DNA of 64,000 bases, from assembly GCF_015767275.1 (NCBI RefSeq), contig NZ_JADWMY010000001.1:558001-622000 (forward strand). Reading direction: 5' to 3'. Position numbers and translations under genes: made by a program. Below are positions 1-12,114 of the stretch, in pieces (position 1 is the first letter of the stretch; the number at the start of each line of letters is the position of its first letter). The stretch comes from Herbaspirillum sp. AP02 (GTDB lineage: Bacteria > Pseudomonadota > Gammaproteobacteria > Burkholderiales > Burkholderiaceae_D). Below the pieces are notes generated by a model that saw only the letters and a program-made list of their open reading frames with translations, ran no database searches and had not been told where the DNA came from.

Positions 1-47
1 CACATCACGACGAGCGCAGACAGAAGCTGCGCCTTTAGGCTTTTCAT
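1..47 (-). CDS. 5' end of an unknown exported protein (partial)
   Basis: The minus strand starts an open frame at 47 that leaves the window at position 1. Its 15 visible codons read MKSLKAQLLSALVVM, which looks like a signal peptide: a basic start followed by a hydrophobic stretch. A GGAGA ribosome-binding motif sits about 6 bases upstream (55-59 on the plus strand), which supports this start. Too little is visible to name a function. It is divergent from dapC, so the two share the upstream region. Confidence 0.5.
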   Translation of the reverse strand, partial: MKSLKAQLLSALVVM

Positions 48-416
48 TCTTGTTCTCCGGGGTTCAGTACCAGCCTTGTGAGCCGGCCAGTTTTGGCGAG
101 CGCCCACAATACCCCCGAAAGCTTGCTGACAATCCACTGAATACACCGCTTACCTGGCCCCGATTTTCCGGATTGCACATTTCACAACATCATGAAAGCA
201 TGGACTGAACACCTGCCAACGCTACTTGCCCGCAAACCGACATCTTGCATCCGAAACATGTCATCGCATCAATTCCGCAGCCGACCATCGGTGCAGCAAT
301 GACGGTATAATCGCAAGCTTTCCCAGCCCTTTGCCGAGGCCGCCCTTCCTGCCTGATGATCTCGCTGATGATCCAGCCAGGCGCCGGCCCGGGCAGCTTT
401 ACTCCAGTCCAGCGAC
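48..416. other. Intergenic region upstream of dapC
   Basis: This is a 369-base non-coding stretch between two divergently oriented genes. It should hold both promoters. I see no convincing sigma-70 pair, hairpin or RNA gene. The short open frames across it lack ribosome-binding sites and look accidental. Confidence 0.5.
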
Positions 417-1628
417 GTGAATCCCCTACTCGACCAACTGCAGCCCTATCCTTTCGAAAAGCTCAAGAAGCTCTTCGCCGACATCACGCCCGACCCGGCC
501 TATCGTCCGATCAGCCTGGGCATCGGCGAGCCCAAACATCCGACGCCTGAATTCATCAAGCGGGCGCTGACCGGCAATCTCGCCGGCCTGGCCTCCTATC
601 CGGCCACGCTGGGCAGCGATGCCCTGCGCGGGGCGATCGCCGACTGGCTGCAAAACCGCTATGGCATCCCGCGCCCTGATCCGGCCACCGAAATCCTGCC
701 CGTCAATGGTTCGCGCGAGGCGCTGTTCTCGCTCACGCAGACCGTGATCGACCCCACCAAGCCGGGCGCGCTGGTGATGTGTCCCAACCCGTTCTACCAG
801 ATCTACGAAGGCTCGGCCTACCTGGCTGGCGCCCAGCCCTATTTCGTCAATTCCGATGCGGCACGCAACTTTGCGCCGGACTTCAGCCAGGTGCCGCAAG
901 AGGTGTGGGAGCGCGTGCAGCTGCTGTTCGTCTGCTCGCCAGGCAACCCCACCGGCGCGGTGCTGACGCTGGAAGACTGGAAGGAGCTGTTTGCCCTGTC
1001 GGATCGTTATGGCTTCGTGATCGCCTCCGACGAGTGCTATTCGGAGATCTACTTCCAGCAGGAGCCGCCGCTGGGTGGCCTGGAAGCCGCCCGCAAGCTG
1101 GGTCGGAACTACCGCAACCTGATCGCCTTCTCCAGCCTCTCCAAGCGCTCCAACGTGCCGGGCATGCGTTCGGGCTTCGTGGCCGGCGACGCTGCGATCC
1201 TGAAGAAATTCCTGCTCTACCGCACCTATCATGGCGGCGCCATGAGCCCGGTGATCCAGGCCGCCTCGGTCGAGGCCTGGAAGGACGAGACCCACGTCCA
1301 GGACAACATCGCCAAGTACGTCACCAAGTTCTCGCAGGTCACCCCGCTCTTGCAGGAAGTGCTGGACGTCGCGCTGCCGGACGCGGCCTTCTACCTCTGG
1401 GCAAAGGTCGACAAGCTGGTCACCATCAGTGACACCGAATTCGCCCGCCGCCTGTACGCCGAATATAATGTCACCGTTCTGCCGGGCAGCTATCTGGCGC
1501 GCGAGGCACATGGCGTCAATCCGGGCGCCGGTCGCATCCGCATGGCCCTGGTGGCCGAAGTCGAAGAATGCCTGGAGGCGGCGCAACGCATCGTCGCCTT
1601 TACCAAGAAACTGGCAGGCCAGGCCTGA
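417..1628 (+). CDS. dapC: N-succinyldiaminopimelate aminotransferase DapC
   Basis: A cytoplasmic PLP-dependent aminotransferase of fold type I (403 aa) that exchanges the amino group between glutamate and N-succinyl-2-amino-6-oxopimelate in lysine/meso-DAP synthesis. Visible family marks are SPGNPTG at residues 174-180, SDECY at 204-208 with the PLP-contacting Asp/Tyr, the Schiff-base lysine in SLSKRSN (K243), and the arginine-containing GMRSGF just after. The start is GTG at 417, which gives the expected [13 protein letters not shown] opening and family length. dapD follows 56 bases later and dapE lies further down on the same strand, so the assignment to the succinylase branch rests on both sequence and context. 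Confidence 0.93.
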   Translation: MNPLLDQLQPYPFEKLKKLFADITPDPAYRPISLGIGEPKHPTPEFIKRALTGNLAGLASYPATLGSDALRGAIADWLQNRYGIPRPDPATEILPVNGSREALFSLTQTVIDPTKPGALVMCPNPFYQIYEGSAYLAGAQPYFVNSDAARNFAPDFSQVPQEVWERVQLLFVCSPGNPTGAVLTLEDWKELFALSDRYGFVIASDECYSEIYFQQEPPLGGLEAARKLGRNYRNLIAFSSLSKRSNVPGMRSGFVAGDAAILKKFLLYRTYHGGAMSPVIQAASVEAWKDETHVQDNIAKYVTKFSQVTPLLQEVLDVALPDAAFYLWAKVDKLVTISDTEFARRLYAEYNVTVLPGSYLAREAHGVNPGAGRIRMALVAEVEECLEAAQRIVAFTKKLAGQA

Positions 1629-1684
1629 AGCCGGTCGCAAGCCAGACCATTTACCCTTTCACCCAACCGTTCATAGATATCAAC

Positions 1685-2518
1685 ATGACACAGTCCATTC
1701 AGCAAATCATCGATCAGGCGTGGGAAGACCGCGCCAGCCTGTCCCCCAAGAGCGCCCCGGCCGACATCCGCAATGCGGTGGCCGAAGTGATCGCAGGCCT
1801 GAACGATGGCACCCTGCGCGTCGCCAACCGTCAAGGCGTCGGCCAGTGGGAAGTCAACCAATGGGTGAAGAAGGCCATCCTGCTGTCCTTCCGCCTGGAA
1901 GACAACGTGCCGATGTCGGCCGGTACCGGCTACCCGCAGTTCTACGACAAGGTGCCCACCAAGTTCGCCAACTACACCGCCGAAGATTTCGCCAAGGGTG
2001 GCTTCCGCGTGGTGCCGCCGGCAGTGGCCCGTCACGGCTCCTTCATCGGCCGCAACGTGGTGCTGATGCCCTCCTATGTGAACATCGGCGCCTACGTCGA
2101 TGAAGGCACGATGGTCGACACCTGGGCCACCGTCGGCTCGGCCGCCCAGATCGGCAAGAACGTTCACCTGTCCGGCGGCGTCGGTATCGGCGGCGTGCTG
2201 GAGCCGGTGCAGGCCGGCCCGGTCATCATTGAAGACAATTGCTTCATCGGTGCCCGTTCGGAAGTGGTCGAAGGCGTCATCATCGAAGAGAACTCGGTGC
2301 TGTCCATGGGCGTGTACATCGGCCAGTCCACCAAGATCTACGATCGTGAAACCGGTGAAGTGCATTACGGCCGCGTGCCGGCCGGTTCCGTGGTGGTGCC
2401 GGGCAACCTGCCCTCCAAGGATGGCAAGTACAGCCTGTACGCCGCGATCATCGTCAAGAAGGTCGATGCCCAGACCCGTTCCAAGACTTCCATCAACGAA
2501 CTGCTGCGCGGCGAGTAA
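1685..2518 (+). CDS. dapD: Tetrahydrodipicolinate N-succinyltransferase DapD
   Basis: Transfers succinyl from succinyl-CoA to tetrahydrodipicolinate, the entry step of the succinylase lysine/DAP route. The protein is 277 aa, close to the usual 274-275. The middle (about 105-240) is rich in the Gly/Val/Ile hexapeptide pattern of a left-handed beta helix (for example [18 protein letters not shown] and [16 protein letters not shown]), the hallmark of this trimeric acyltransferase. The ATG at 1685 begins [14 protein letters not shown] as in homologues; the frame is open further upstream, into the end of dapC, but that part does not resemble the family. It is the second gene of the dap cluster. 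Confidence 0.96.
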   Translation: MTQSIQQIIDQAWEDRASLSPKSAPADIRNAVAEVIAGLNDGTLRVANRQGVGQWEVNQWVKKAILLSFRLEDNVPMSAGTGYPQFYDKVPTKFANYTAEDFAKGGFRVVPPAVARHGSFIGRNVVLMPSYVNIGAYVDEGTMVDTWATVGSAAQIGKNVHLSGGVGIGGVLEPVQAGPVIIEDNCFIGARSEVVEGVIIEENSVLSMGVYIGQSTKIYDRETGEVHYGRVPAGSVVVPGNLPSKDGKYSLYAAIIVKKVDAQTRSKTSINELLRGE

Positions 2519-2557
2519 GCCCGCCCTGCGGCTTCATTGAAGTCCTGCATCACCACG

Positions 2558-2591
2558 CGCCGCGCCGGTCGTCTCGTACACCGGCGCGGCG
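2558..2591 (+). terminator. GC-rich hairpin after dapD
   Basis: A 12-bp perfect stem (CGCCGCGCCGGT with ACCGGCGCGGCG) encloses a 10-base loop, 39 bases after the dapD stop. Only a weak T-rich tail follows. It may be a partial terminator or an mRNA stabiliser that divides dapCD from the next genes. Confidence 0.5.
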
Positions 2592-2637
2592 TCGTGTTCT
2601 AGTGACCTCGATGGCGAGAACAAGCGCGAGAATAAGC

Positions 2638-4127
<1,490 letters not shown>

Positions 4128-4151
4128 GTGCCGGGCATTGAAGAGAACATC

Positions 4152-5042
4152 ATGACCCCCAACAATTTCGCCACCGTGCGCGACCTGCTGCGCTACGCCG
4201 TGACCCGTTTCAACACCGAGCAACTGTTCTTCGGCCACGGCAGCAGCAATGCGCTGGATGAGGCGGCCTACCTGATCCTGCATACGCTGAAGCTGCCGCT
4301 GGACCAGCTTGATCCCTTCCTAGATGCGCGCCTCTTGCCCGAGGAAATCGCTTCGCTCATGCGTGTGATCGAACGCCGTAGCAAGGACCGCGTGCCGGCC
4401 GCCTACATCACCAACGAAGCCTGGCTGGGCGCCTATCGCTTCTACGTCGATGAGCGCGTCATCGTGCCACGCTCCTTCATTGCCGAACTGATTCCGCAGC
4501 ACTTCTCGCCGTGGATACAGGACCCGGAAGCCATCGAGAATGCGCTGGACCTGTGTACCGGCTCTGGCTGCCTGCCCATCCTGCTGGCCGATGCCTTCCC
4601 CCACGCGCAGATTGATGCCGTCGATATCTCCGCCGATGCGCTGGCCGTGGCGCGCAAGAACGTGGACGAGTACCAGCTGCAGGACCGCATCACCCTGGTC
4701 GAGTCCGATCTCTACACCCGGCTGCCGGCGCGCAAGTACGACCTGATCATCAGCAACCCGCCCTACGTGAACTCCGGTTCCATGGCCAAGCTGCCGCAGG
4801 AATACCTGCGCGAGCCGCAACTGGCCCTGGCCGGCGGCGAGGATGGCATGGACCTGGTGCGCAAGATCGTGGCCGGCGCCGCCGAGCGCTTGACGCCCGA
4901 CGGCGTGCTGGTAGTCGAGATCGGCAACGAACGCGCCTTTGCCGAAGCTGCCTTCCCGGAACTGGAACTGACCTGGCTGACTACCAGCGCCGGCGACGAC
5001 ATGGTCTTCCTGGTCACGGCCGAACAGCTGCAACTGGGCTAA
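4152..5042 (+). CDS. prmB: 50S ribosomal protein L3 glutamine methyltransferase PrmB
   Basis: A SAM-dependent methyltransferase (296 aa) that N5-methylates a glutamine of ribosomal protein L3. The SAM-binding motif I is DLCTGSGCLP at residues 133-142 and the catalytic NPPY motif is at 202-205. The N-terminal helical domain (about 1-100) and the EYLREPQLALAGGEDG segment match PrmB/HemK-type enzymes. The ATG at 4152 is preferred over a GTG at 4128. HemK (PrmC) is the alternative, but the N-terminal region and NPPYVNSGSM segment favour PrmB. It follows dapE by 24 bases. Confidence 0.9.
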   Translation: MTPNNFATVRDLLRYAVTRFNTEQLFFGHGSSNALDEAAYLILHTLKLPLDQLDPFLDARLLPEEIASLMRVIERRSKDRVPAAYITNEAWLGAYRFYVDERVIVPRSFIAELIPQHFSPWIQDPEAIENALDLCTGSGCLPILLADAFPHAQIDAVDISADALAVARKNVDEYQLQDRITLVESDLYTRLPARKYDLIISNPPYVNSGSMAKLPQEYLREPQLALAGGEDGMDLVRKIVAGAAERLTPDGVLVVEIGNERAFAEAAFPELELTWLTTSAGDDMVFLVTAEQLQLG

Positions 5043-5092
5043 GCCCCTAAGTCCGCTCTGCGCCACCGCGTTCCACTGATTGTGAATCACCG

Positions 5093-7075
<1,983 letters not shown>

Positions 7076-7210
7076 CGCCACGCGAACCGGGGCCGGCATA
7101 AGCTTTCTACATCAAAGTCTTAAGCCAGCTCTTGCAGTTCGGCAAAACGAGGGCATCATGGCGACCTGGCTGCATTTTCGTGGCGATTGTTTTCGAAAGG
7201 AAATCGACTA

Positions 7211-8014
7211 ATGAACAAGAACATCAAGCAATGGCTGCTGGCCGGCGTCGGCGCGGCACTGCTGGCCTCTTCCCTGAGCGTTTCCGCGGCTGACCTGCTG
7301 CAGTCCGTCAAAAGCAGCGGCACCCTGAAGGTGGCGCTGGAAGGCAACTACCCGCCGTTCAATTTCAAGGACGCCAAGACGGGCGAGCTGACCGGTTTCG
7401 AAGTCGACGTGGCCAAGCTGCTGGCGGCCAAGCTGGGCGTGAAACCCGTCTTCACCACCACCGAGTGGAGCGGCATCCTGGCCGGGCTGGGCGCGGGCAA
7501 GTACGACGTCATCATCAACCAGGTCGGCATTACCGACGAACGCCAGAAGGCCTTCGACTTTTCCGATCCCTACACCCTCTCCAGCGCCCAGTTGATCGTG
7601 CGCAAGGATGAGAAGCGCGAATTCAAGAGCCTGGACGACCTGAAGGGCAAGAAGCTCGGCCTGGGCCAGGGCACCAACTTCGAACAGAAGGCCAAGGCCG
7701 TGGCAGGCATCGACGTGCGCACCTATCCCGGTTCGCCCGAATACCTGGCTGACCTGGCCGCCGGTCGCATCGACGCTGCCTTGAACGACAGCCTGCTGGT
7801 CGGCTACATCCTGAAGTCGACCAACCTGCCGCTCAAGGCCGGCAGCCCCATCGGTACCGTCGACAAGATCGGCATCCCCTTCCGCAAGGGCAACCCGGAA
7901 TTCAAGGCCGCGCTGAACAAGGCCCTGGCCGACATCAAGGCGGATGGCAGCTTCAAGGCCGCTTCCGAGAAGTGGTTCGGCATTGACGTGAGCCAGCCGC
8001 CGAAAGCACAATAA
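7211..8014 (+). CDS. Polar amino-acid ABC transporter, periplasmic binding protein
   Basis: A type-3 solute-binding protein (267 aa) that captures a polar amino acid in the periplasm. An N-terminal signal peptide ends near SVSA (residue 26). The mature part has the family GTLKVALEGNYPPFNF opening, the GFEVDVAKLLA segment and the DFSDPYTLSSAQLIV and GRIDAALNDSLLVGYIL regions. The pattern resembles cystine binding proteins (TcyJ/FliY type), but substrate cannot be fixed from sequence. ATG 7211 is chosen over 7187 because of the GAAAGGAAA ribosome site and clean signal peptide. The permease gene follows after two hairpins; no ATPase gene is nearby. Confidence 0.9.
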   Translation: MNKNIKQWLLAGVGAALLASSLSVSAADLLQSVKSSGTLKVALEGNYPPFNFKDAKTGELTGFEVDVAKLLAAKLGVKPVFTTTEWSGILAGLGAGKYDVIINQVGITDERQKAFDFSDPYTLSSAQLIVRKDEKREFKSLDDLKGKKLGLGQGTNFEQKAKAVAGIDVRTYPGSPEYLADLAAGRIDAALNDSLLVGYILKSTNLPLKAGSPIGTVDKIGIPFRKGNPEFKAALNKALADIKADGSFKAASEKWFGIDVSQPPKAQ

Positions 8015-8037
8015 GGCGCGCCTACCAGCGCTCCATG

Positions 8038-8059
8038 CCGCCCGGCGCTGACCGGGCGG
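8038..8059 (+). repeat. Inverted repeat (8-bp stem) before terminator
   Basis: CCGCCCGG pairs perfectly with CCGGGCGG around a six-base loop. It lies 24 bases after the binding-protein stop and just ahead of an intrinsic terminator, so it may protect the 3' end of the upstream transcript. Confidence 0.55.
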
Positions 8060-8065
8060 ACCGAC

Positions 8066-8095
8066 TTATCCCCGCATTGCGGGGATAATTTTTTA
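8066..8095 (+). terminator. Intrinsic terminator inside the transporter operon
   Basis: A perfect 10-bp stem (TTATCCCCGC with GCGGGGATAA), a 3-base loop and a run of T residues form a classical Rho-independent terminator. It ends only about 7-13 bases before the permease start codons, so permease expression should depend on read-through. Confidence 0.85.
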
Positions 8096-8101
8096 TATCG
8101 A

Positions 8102-8767
8102 ATGCCTATGGAAATCCTGGAACTGCTACAGCAAGCCGCCCCCACCCTGGCCAAGGGCGTGGGCTACACCCTGCTCTTCGCATTGGCTTCGATGATCGGC
8201 GGACTGGTGCTGGGTTTCGTGCTGGCCGTGGCGCGCATCGTCCCCTGGCGCCCGATCCACTGGCCGGCCGCGCTCTACGTCAGCATGATGCGTGGCACGC
8301 CCTTGCTGGTGCAGATCTTCGTGGTGTATTACGGCTTGCCGGGCATCGGCATCGAATTCTCGCCGCTGACGGCGGGTATCCTGACCCTGAGCCTGAACGC
8401 CGGGGCTTACCTGTCGGAAAGCCTGCGCGGTGCCATCCTGAGCGTCACCCGTGGGCAGTGGAATGCCGCCTATAGCGTGGGGCTGACCTATTTCCAGACA
8501 TTGCGCCACATCATCGTGCCGCAGGCGGTGCGCATCGCCGTCCCGTCGATGAGCAACACCCTGATCAGCCTGATCAAGGATACTTCGCTGGTTTCCGTCA
8601 TTACCGTCACGGAACTGATGCTGGCCACCAAGGAAGTGATCGCCGTGACCTTCCGCCCCTTGCCCCTCTACCTGGCGGCAGCGGCCATCTACTGGATGCT
8701 CAGTCTGTGTTTCGAGGCCCTGCAGCACCGGCTGGAAAAGAAACTGGGCAAGGCGCACCAGGTCTAG
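8102..8767 (+). CDS. Polar amino-acid ABC transporter permease
   Basis: An inner-membrane permease of the HisM/GlnP type (221 aa) with about five hydrophobic helices. It carries the PAAT-family SMMRGTPLLVQIFVVYYGLPG segment near residue 60 and the EAA-like loop NAAYSVGLTYFQTLRHIIVPQAVRIAVPSM, where the ATPase normally docks. ATG codons at 8102 and 8108 are both possible. No clear Shine-Dalgarno sequence precedes either, because the terminator T-run lies there. The partner binding protein is upstream. The ATPase that must drive transport is not in this window and has to come from elsewhere on the genome. Confidence 0.88.
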   Translation: MPMEILELLQQAAPTLAKGVGYTLLFALASMIGGLVLGFVLAVARIVPWRPIHWPAALYVSMMRGTPLLVQIFVVYYGLPGIGIEFSPLTAGILTLSLNAGAYLSESLRGAILSVTRGQWNAAYSVGLTYFQTLRHIIVPQAVRIAVPSMSNTLISLIKDTSLVSVITVTELMLATKEVIAVTFRPLPLYLAAAAIYWMLSLCFEALQHRLEKKLGKAHQV

Positions 8768-8802
8768 CGCCAAATCGAAGCCCCCTGCGGTCAGCGGACG
8801 TG

Positions 8803-8836
8803 AAAAAGCCCGAATGTTGCGCATCCGGGCTTTTTT
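8803..8836 (+). terminator. Terminator after the permease gene
   Basis: AAAAAGCCCG...CGGGCTTTTTT forms a stem with one A-C mismatch and a five-base TTGCG loop region, followed by six T. The run of A on the left lets it also act on transcripts from the opposite strand, whose small gene ends at 8900. Confidence 0.85.
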
Positions 8837-8899
8837 GCATTTCTGGGTCGCCGCGGGAATTTTTCCCAACCGACGATATCCATGAATCAGTGATCGGCG

Positions 8900-9181
8900 T
8901 CAGCGTTTGACGCGGTAGATGTCCTGACCGACTTCGTTGATCTGGCGCCGCAGTTCACGCCGTTCATCGGCGCTGAGCTTGCCGTTGCGGCGCTGATCCT
9001 GGTCGCTGGCGATCTGGTTGCGGTGATCCTGGGGGTTGAAGTCACCCGCGTGCTGACGGAAGTCGCCCGGCTGCCCCGGCATCGGCCGGCCACCCTGGGG
9101 TGGGGCTGCCGATGCGGCCGCTCCCACACCGAGTGCCAGCATCACTGCCAGACATAGCTTGTTGACGACTGCAATCTTCAT
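8900..9181 (-). CDS. Small secreted protein of unknown function
   Basis: A 93-aa protein with a typical signal peptide (MKIAVVNKLCLAVMLALGVGAAASA, cleavage near 25). The mature part is hydrophilic: a Pro/Gly-rich stretch (PPQGGRPMPGQPGD), then Asp/Gln/His-rich residues, then a charged predicted helix (LSADERRELRRQINEVGQDIY). There are no cysteines. I do not recognise a named family, although small secreted proteins ending in a similar ERRxLRRQIxExGxDIY pattern are familiar from Burkholderiales. It is divergent from the response-regulator gene at 9369 and shares a 187-base promoter region with it. Confidence 0.7.
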   Translation of the reverse strand: MKIAVVNKLCLAVMLALGVGAAASAAPPQGGRPMPGQPGDFRQHAGDFNPQDHRNQIASDQDQRRNGKLSADERRELRRQINEVGQDIYRVKR

Positions 9182-9368
9182 AATGAGCGTATTTTCCGAG
9201 GACAGAGAATCAAAAGGGAAAGCAAAGACGACATGGCTTTCTTGCTTGATTCCAGTTTAGGCCGCAGGCCGCGATGGTATAAGATGATTAAGGTAAGGTA
9301 TGTAACAGTTTGTAATGGATCATCCGCCCTGACTTGCTCAAAATCGCCAAGACGCTACCATAGGCAAC

Positions 9369-10130
9369 ATGAATACAACTACTGGCAACAATAGTAATAC
9401 GACAACATCCGCCAATCAATTCAAAATATTGGTGGTGGATGACGATATCCGCCTGCGCGACCTGCTGCGCCGTTATCTGACCGAGCAGGGTTTCAACGTG
9501 GTCACGGCGGAAAACGCCCAGGCCATGAACAAGCTCTGGATCCGTGAACGCTACGACCTGCTGGTGCTGGACCTGATGCTGCCCGGCGAGGATGGCCTGG
9601 CGATCTGCCGCCGCCTGCGTGGTGCTGGCGACCAGACCCCGATCATCATGCTCACTGCCAAGGGCGAGGACGTGGATCGCATCATCGGCCTGGAGATGGG
9701 TGCGGATGACTATCTGCCCAAGCCGTTCAACCCGCGTGAACTGGTAGCCCGCATCAATGCGGTGCTGCGCCGCAAGGGACCGGACGAGTTGCCGGGCGCA
9801 CCCTCGGAGACGCCGGAAACCTTCGAGTTCGGTGACTTCATCCTCGACCTGGGTACCCGCACCCTGAAAAAGAATGGCGAAACGATTTCCCTCACCACCG
9901 GCGAATTCTCGGTCCTGAAGGTGTTCGCCCGCAACGCCCGCCAGCCGCTCTCCCGTGAAAAGCTGATGGAAATGGCGCGCGGCCGTGAATATGAAGTGTT
10001 CGACCGCAGCCTGGACGTGCAGATTTCGCGCCTGCGCAAGCTGATCGAGCCGGATCCGGCCAATCCCCTGTACATCCAGACCGTGTGGGGCTTGGGCTAT
10101 GTCTTCATCCCGGAAGGGAAACCGCGCTGA
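9369..10130 (+). CDS. ompR: OmpR-family response regulator
   Basis: A 253-aa response regulator with a receiver domain (about 18-135) and an OmpR/PhoB winged-helix DNA-binding domain (about 150-250). The acidic pocket is VVDDD (22-26), the phosphoacceptor is D68 in LVLDLMLPGEDG, and the conserved Lys is in YLPKPF. The DNA-binding part contains the SREKLMEMARGREYEVFDRSLDVQISRLRKLIE segment close to E. coli OmpR. An unusual Asn/Thr-rich tail (NTTTGNNSNTTTSAN) precedes the receiver domain. The sensor kinase gene follows 31 bases later, so this is an EnvZ/OmpR-type pair; the genes it controls cannot be told from here. Confidence 0.9.
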   Translation: MNTTTGNNSNTTTSANQFKILVVDDDIRLRDLLRRYLTEQGFNVVTAENAQAMNKLWIRERYDLLVLDLMLPGEDGLAICRRLRGAGDQTPIIMLTAKGEDVDRIIGLEMGADDYLPKPFNPRELVARINAVLRRKGPDELPGAPSETPETFEFGDFILDLGTRTLKKNGETISLTTGEFSVLKVFARNARQPLSREKLMEMARGREYEVFDRSLDVQISRLRKLIEPDPANPLYIQTVWGLGYVFIPEGKPR

Positions 10131-10161
10131 TCGCCCGCTTCACCCCTGACCTGCAGGCCGT

Positions 10162-11529
10162 TTGCCGATGAAAGCCCGACCCCAATCAGGATGGTTCAGC
10201 AACGGCCTGTTCTGGCGTACCTTCTTCCTCCTGACCTTCCTGATCACCGCCAGCATGGTGGCCTGGGTGGCCAGTTTCCGCATGGTCGAGCGCGGCCCGC
10301 GTGCGGAGCAGCTGGCCGCCCAGATCGTCTCGCTGGTGACCATCACGCGTGCCGCGCTGACTCACTCGGCGCCGGAGATGCGGCGCGAACTGCTGTTCGA
10401 CCTGGCCAGCAATGAAGGGATCCGCATCTATCCGCTGGAAAAGACCGACCGCATCGTCCCTCCTCAGGATTCGCCCATCGTCCCCGAGCTGGAGTATTAC
10501 GTCCGCCAGTCGCTGGACGAGAACACTACCTTCGCCTCCAGCGTCAATGACGTCGAAGGTTTCTGGATCAGCTTCAACATCGATGACGACCAGTACTGGC
10601 TGATGCTCGACCGCGGCCGCCTGGACCGCACCTCCAGCCTGCAATGGCTGGGCTGGGGCTCCATTGCGCTGTTCCTGTCGCTGATCGGCGCGGTCTTTAT
10701 CTCGACCCTGATCAACCAGCCCCTGGCGCGTCTGACGGCGGCGGCTCGCGCCATCGCCAAGGGGCGACAACCGGAGCCACTGCCGGAGTCCGGGCCGACC
10801 GAGATCGAGGAAGCCAACCGCAGCTTCAACCAGATGGTGGCCGACCTCAATCGCATCGAGTCCGACCGCGCCCTGATCCTGGCCGGCATTTCGCATGACC
10901 TGCGTACCCCGCTGGCACGCATGCAACTGGAAGTGGAGATGGCCAACCTCTCCGACGAGTCACGCGACGGCATGCATTCCGACCTGGCACAGATGGATGG
11001 CATCATTGGCCAGTTCCTCGACTATGCCAAACCCTTCGATACCAGCAACCTGGAAAGCATCGACCTGGCCAGCCTGTTGGAAGACGTCGCCAGCAATTGC
11101 GGCCGGCTCTCCGACGTGAAGATCACCACGCAGATTACCCCGGCCACCGAAGTCGCCGGCAATGGGACCGAACTGGCACGGGTATTCAGCAACCTCGTGG
11201 AAAACGCTCGCCGTTATGGCAAGACGCCCGGCACGGATTGCGCCGAGATCAATCTGCGCAGCCGCATCGAAGGGCATCACGTGGTGGTGGATGTGTTCGA
11301 TCATGGCCCAGGCGTGCCGGAAAGCGAATGCGAACGCCTGCTGCGCCCGTTCACGCGGCTCGACACGGCACGCGGGCAGGCCAACGGTTCCGGGCTGGGA
11401 CTGGCGATCGTCAACCGCATCGTGCTCAAGCACAACGGCAAGCTGACATTGAAGGGACATGAAGAAACCCGCGGTGGCCTGCTGGTGCAGATCACGCTGC
11501 CGCTGAAGGGGCATCGTCGCCATGCGTGA
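10162..11529 (+). CDS. envZ: EnvZ-like sensor histidine kinase
   Basis: An inner-membrane sensor kinase (455 aa). Two hydrophobic segments (about 15-37 and 162-182) bracket a periplasmic domain of roughly 120 residues. A HAMP linker follows (NQPLARLTAAARAIAKGRQPEPLP), then the HisKA box ISHDLRTPLARM with phospho-accepting H243, then the HATPase motifs NLVENARRYG (N box), DHGPGVP (G1) and GSGLGLAIV (G2). The length fits EnvZ (about 450). Its stop overlaps the next gene by 8 bases, so that protein is made from the same transcript. Confidence 0.9.
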   Translation: MPMKARPQSGWFSNGLFWRTFFLLTFLITASMVAWVASFRMVERGPRAEQLAAQIVSLVTITRAALTHSAPEMRRELLFDLASNEGIRIYPLEKTDRIVPPQDSPIVPELEYYVRQSLDENTTFASSVNDVEGFWISFNIDDDQYWLMLDRGRLDRTSSLQWLGWGSIALFLSLIGAVFISTLINQPLARLTAAARAIAKGRQPEPLPESGPTEIEEANRSFNQMVADLNRIESDRALILAGISHDLRTPLARMQLEVEMANLSDESRDGMHSDLAQMDGIIGQFLDYAKPFDTSNLESIDLASLLEDVASNCGRLSDVKITTQITPATEVAGNGTELARVFSNLVENARRYGKTPGTDCAEINLRSRIEGHHVVVDVFDHGPGVPESECERLLRPFTRLDTARGQANGSGLGLAIVNRIVLKHNGKLTLKGHEETRGGLLVQITLPLKGHRRHA

Positions 11530-12085
11530 GCGCGCAGGGCTGGCCTGCATGATGCTGGCCGGTACCGCCCTGCTCCCTGCCCTGGCACCGGCCCAGAGCT
11601 ATGCCGATCGCACCCTGAGCCTGCCCCAGGGCAGCGCGGAGAACAGGCGCCCCATCATCATCATCGCTCCGGTCACGCCGACGGCACCCTCACCTCTGGC
11701 AACAGGTGCGCCAAAGAATGGCCCCAGTGGCGCCTACGCCTCGGACGAACCGGGTCCGGACATCCGCGCCCGCAATGCCGACTATCTCACGCAGTTCAAG
11801 GTGGTCGGTCAGATCCCGCCGGGCGCCACCATCAGCAAGGTCAGCTGGCGCTACACCGTGGCACGCAAGCCGGCCGGTTTTGAAGCCCGTCTCTGCTGGA
11901 AGGATGCGGGCCTGTGCTGGGACGTCAGCCATGCCGACAGCGGCAGTACCGACTTCTTCAACGGGCGCGATGCCAGCCTGCCGTTCCAGCTCTACTACGG
12001 CGTACGCGGCAGCACGCGCAACGGCGAAGCACCGGTCAAGGGCGAGGTCAACCAGGTCATCGTGACCTTCGATATTCCGCGTTGA
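11522..12085 (+). CDS. Periplasmic FlhE-like protein
   Basis: A 187-aa exported protein: residues 1-25 form a signal peptide ending near LAPAQS. The C-terminal half (about 95-187) reads ISKVSWRYTVARKPAGFEARLC, then DSGSTDFFNG, then GEVNQVIVTFD. This order strongly resembles flagellar protein FlhE of enterobacteria (WRY...GLRVRLC...GTT..F...NEVIVNY), judged from memory rather than an alignment run. FlhE is a small periplasmic protein that affects proton leakage through the flagellar export gate. Here the gene overlaps envZ by 8 bases and no flagellar gene is near, so the role may be an envelope function under OmpR/EnvZ control. The extra N-terminal Pro/Ala-rich segment is absent from FlhE. Confidence 0.6.
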   Translation: MRERAGLACMMLAGTALLPALAPAQSYADRTLSLPQGSAENRRPIIIIAPVTPTAPSPLATGAPKNGPSGAYASDEPGPDIRARNADYLTQFKVVGQIPPGATISKVSWRYTVARKPAGFEARLCWKDAGLCWDVSHADSGSTDFFNGRDASLPFQLYYGVRGSTRNGEAPVKGEVNQVIVTFDIPR

Positions 12086-12114
12086 ACGCTGCCTTATCGG
12101 CCTGGGCAAGCGAC

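Noticed and set aside
426..1640. A 404-codon open frame antisense to dapC
   Set aside because: Shadow of dapC; composition is that of reverse-read codons and no motif is visible.
2602..2637. Upstream in-frame start for the ArsC/Spx-like protein
   Set aside because: It would add 12 residues (MTSMARTSARIS) not seen in the family, which begins just before TLYGIPNC.
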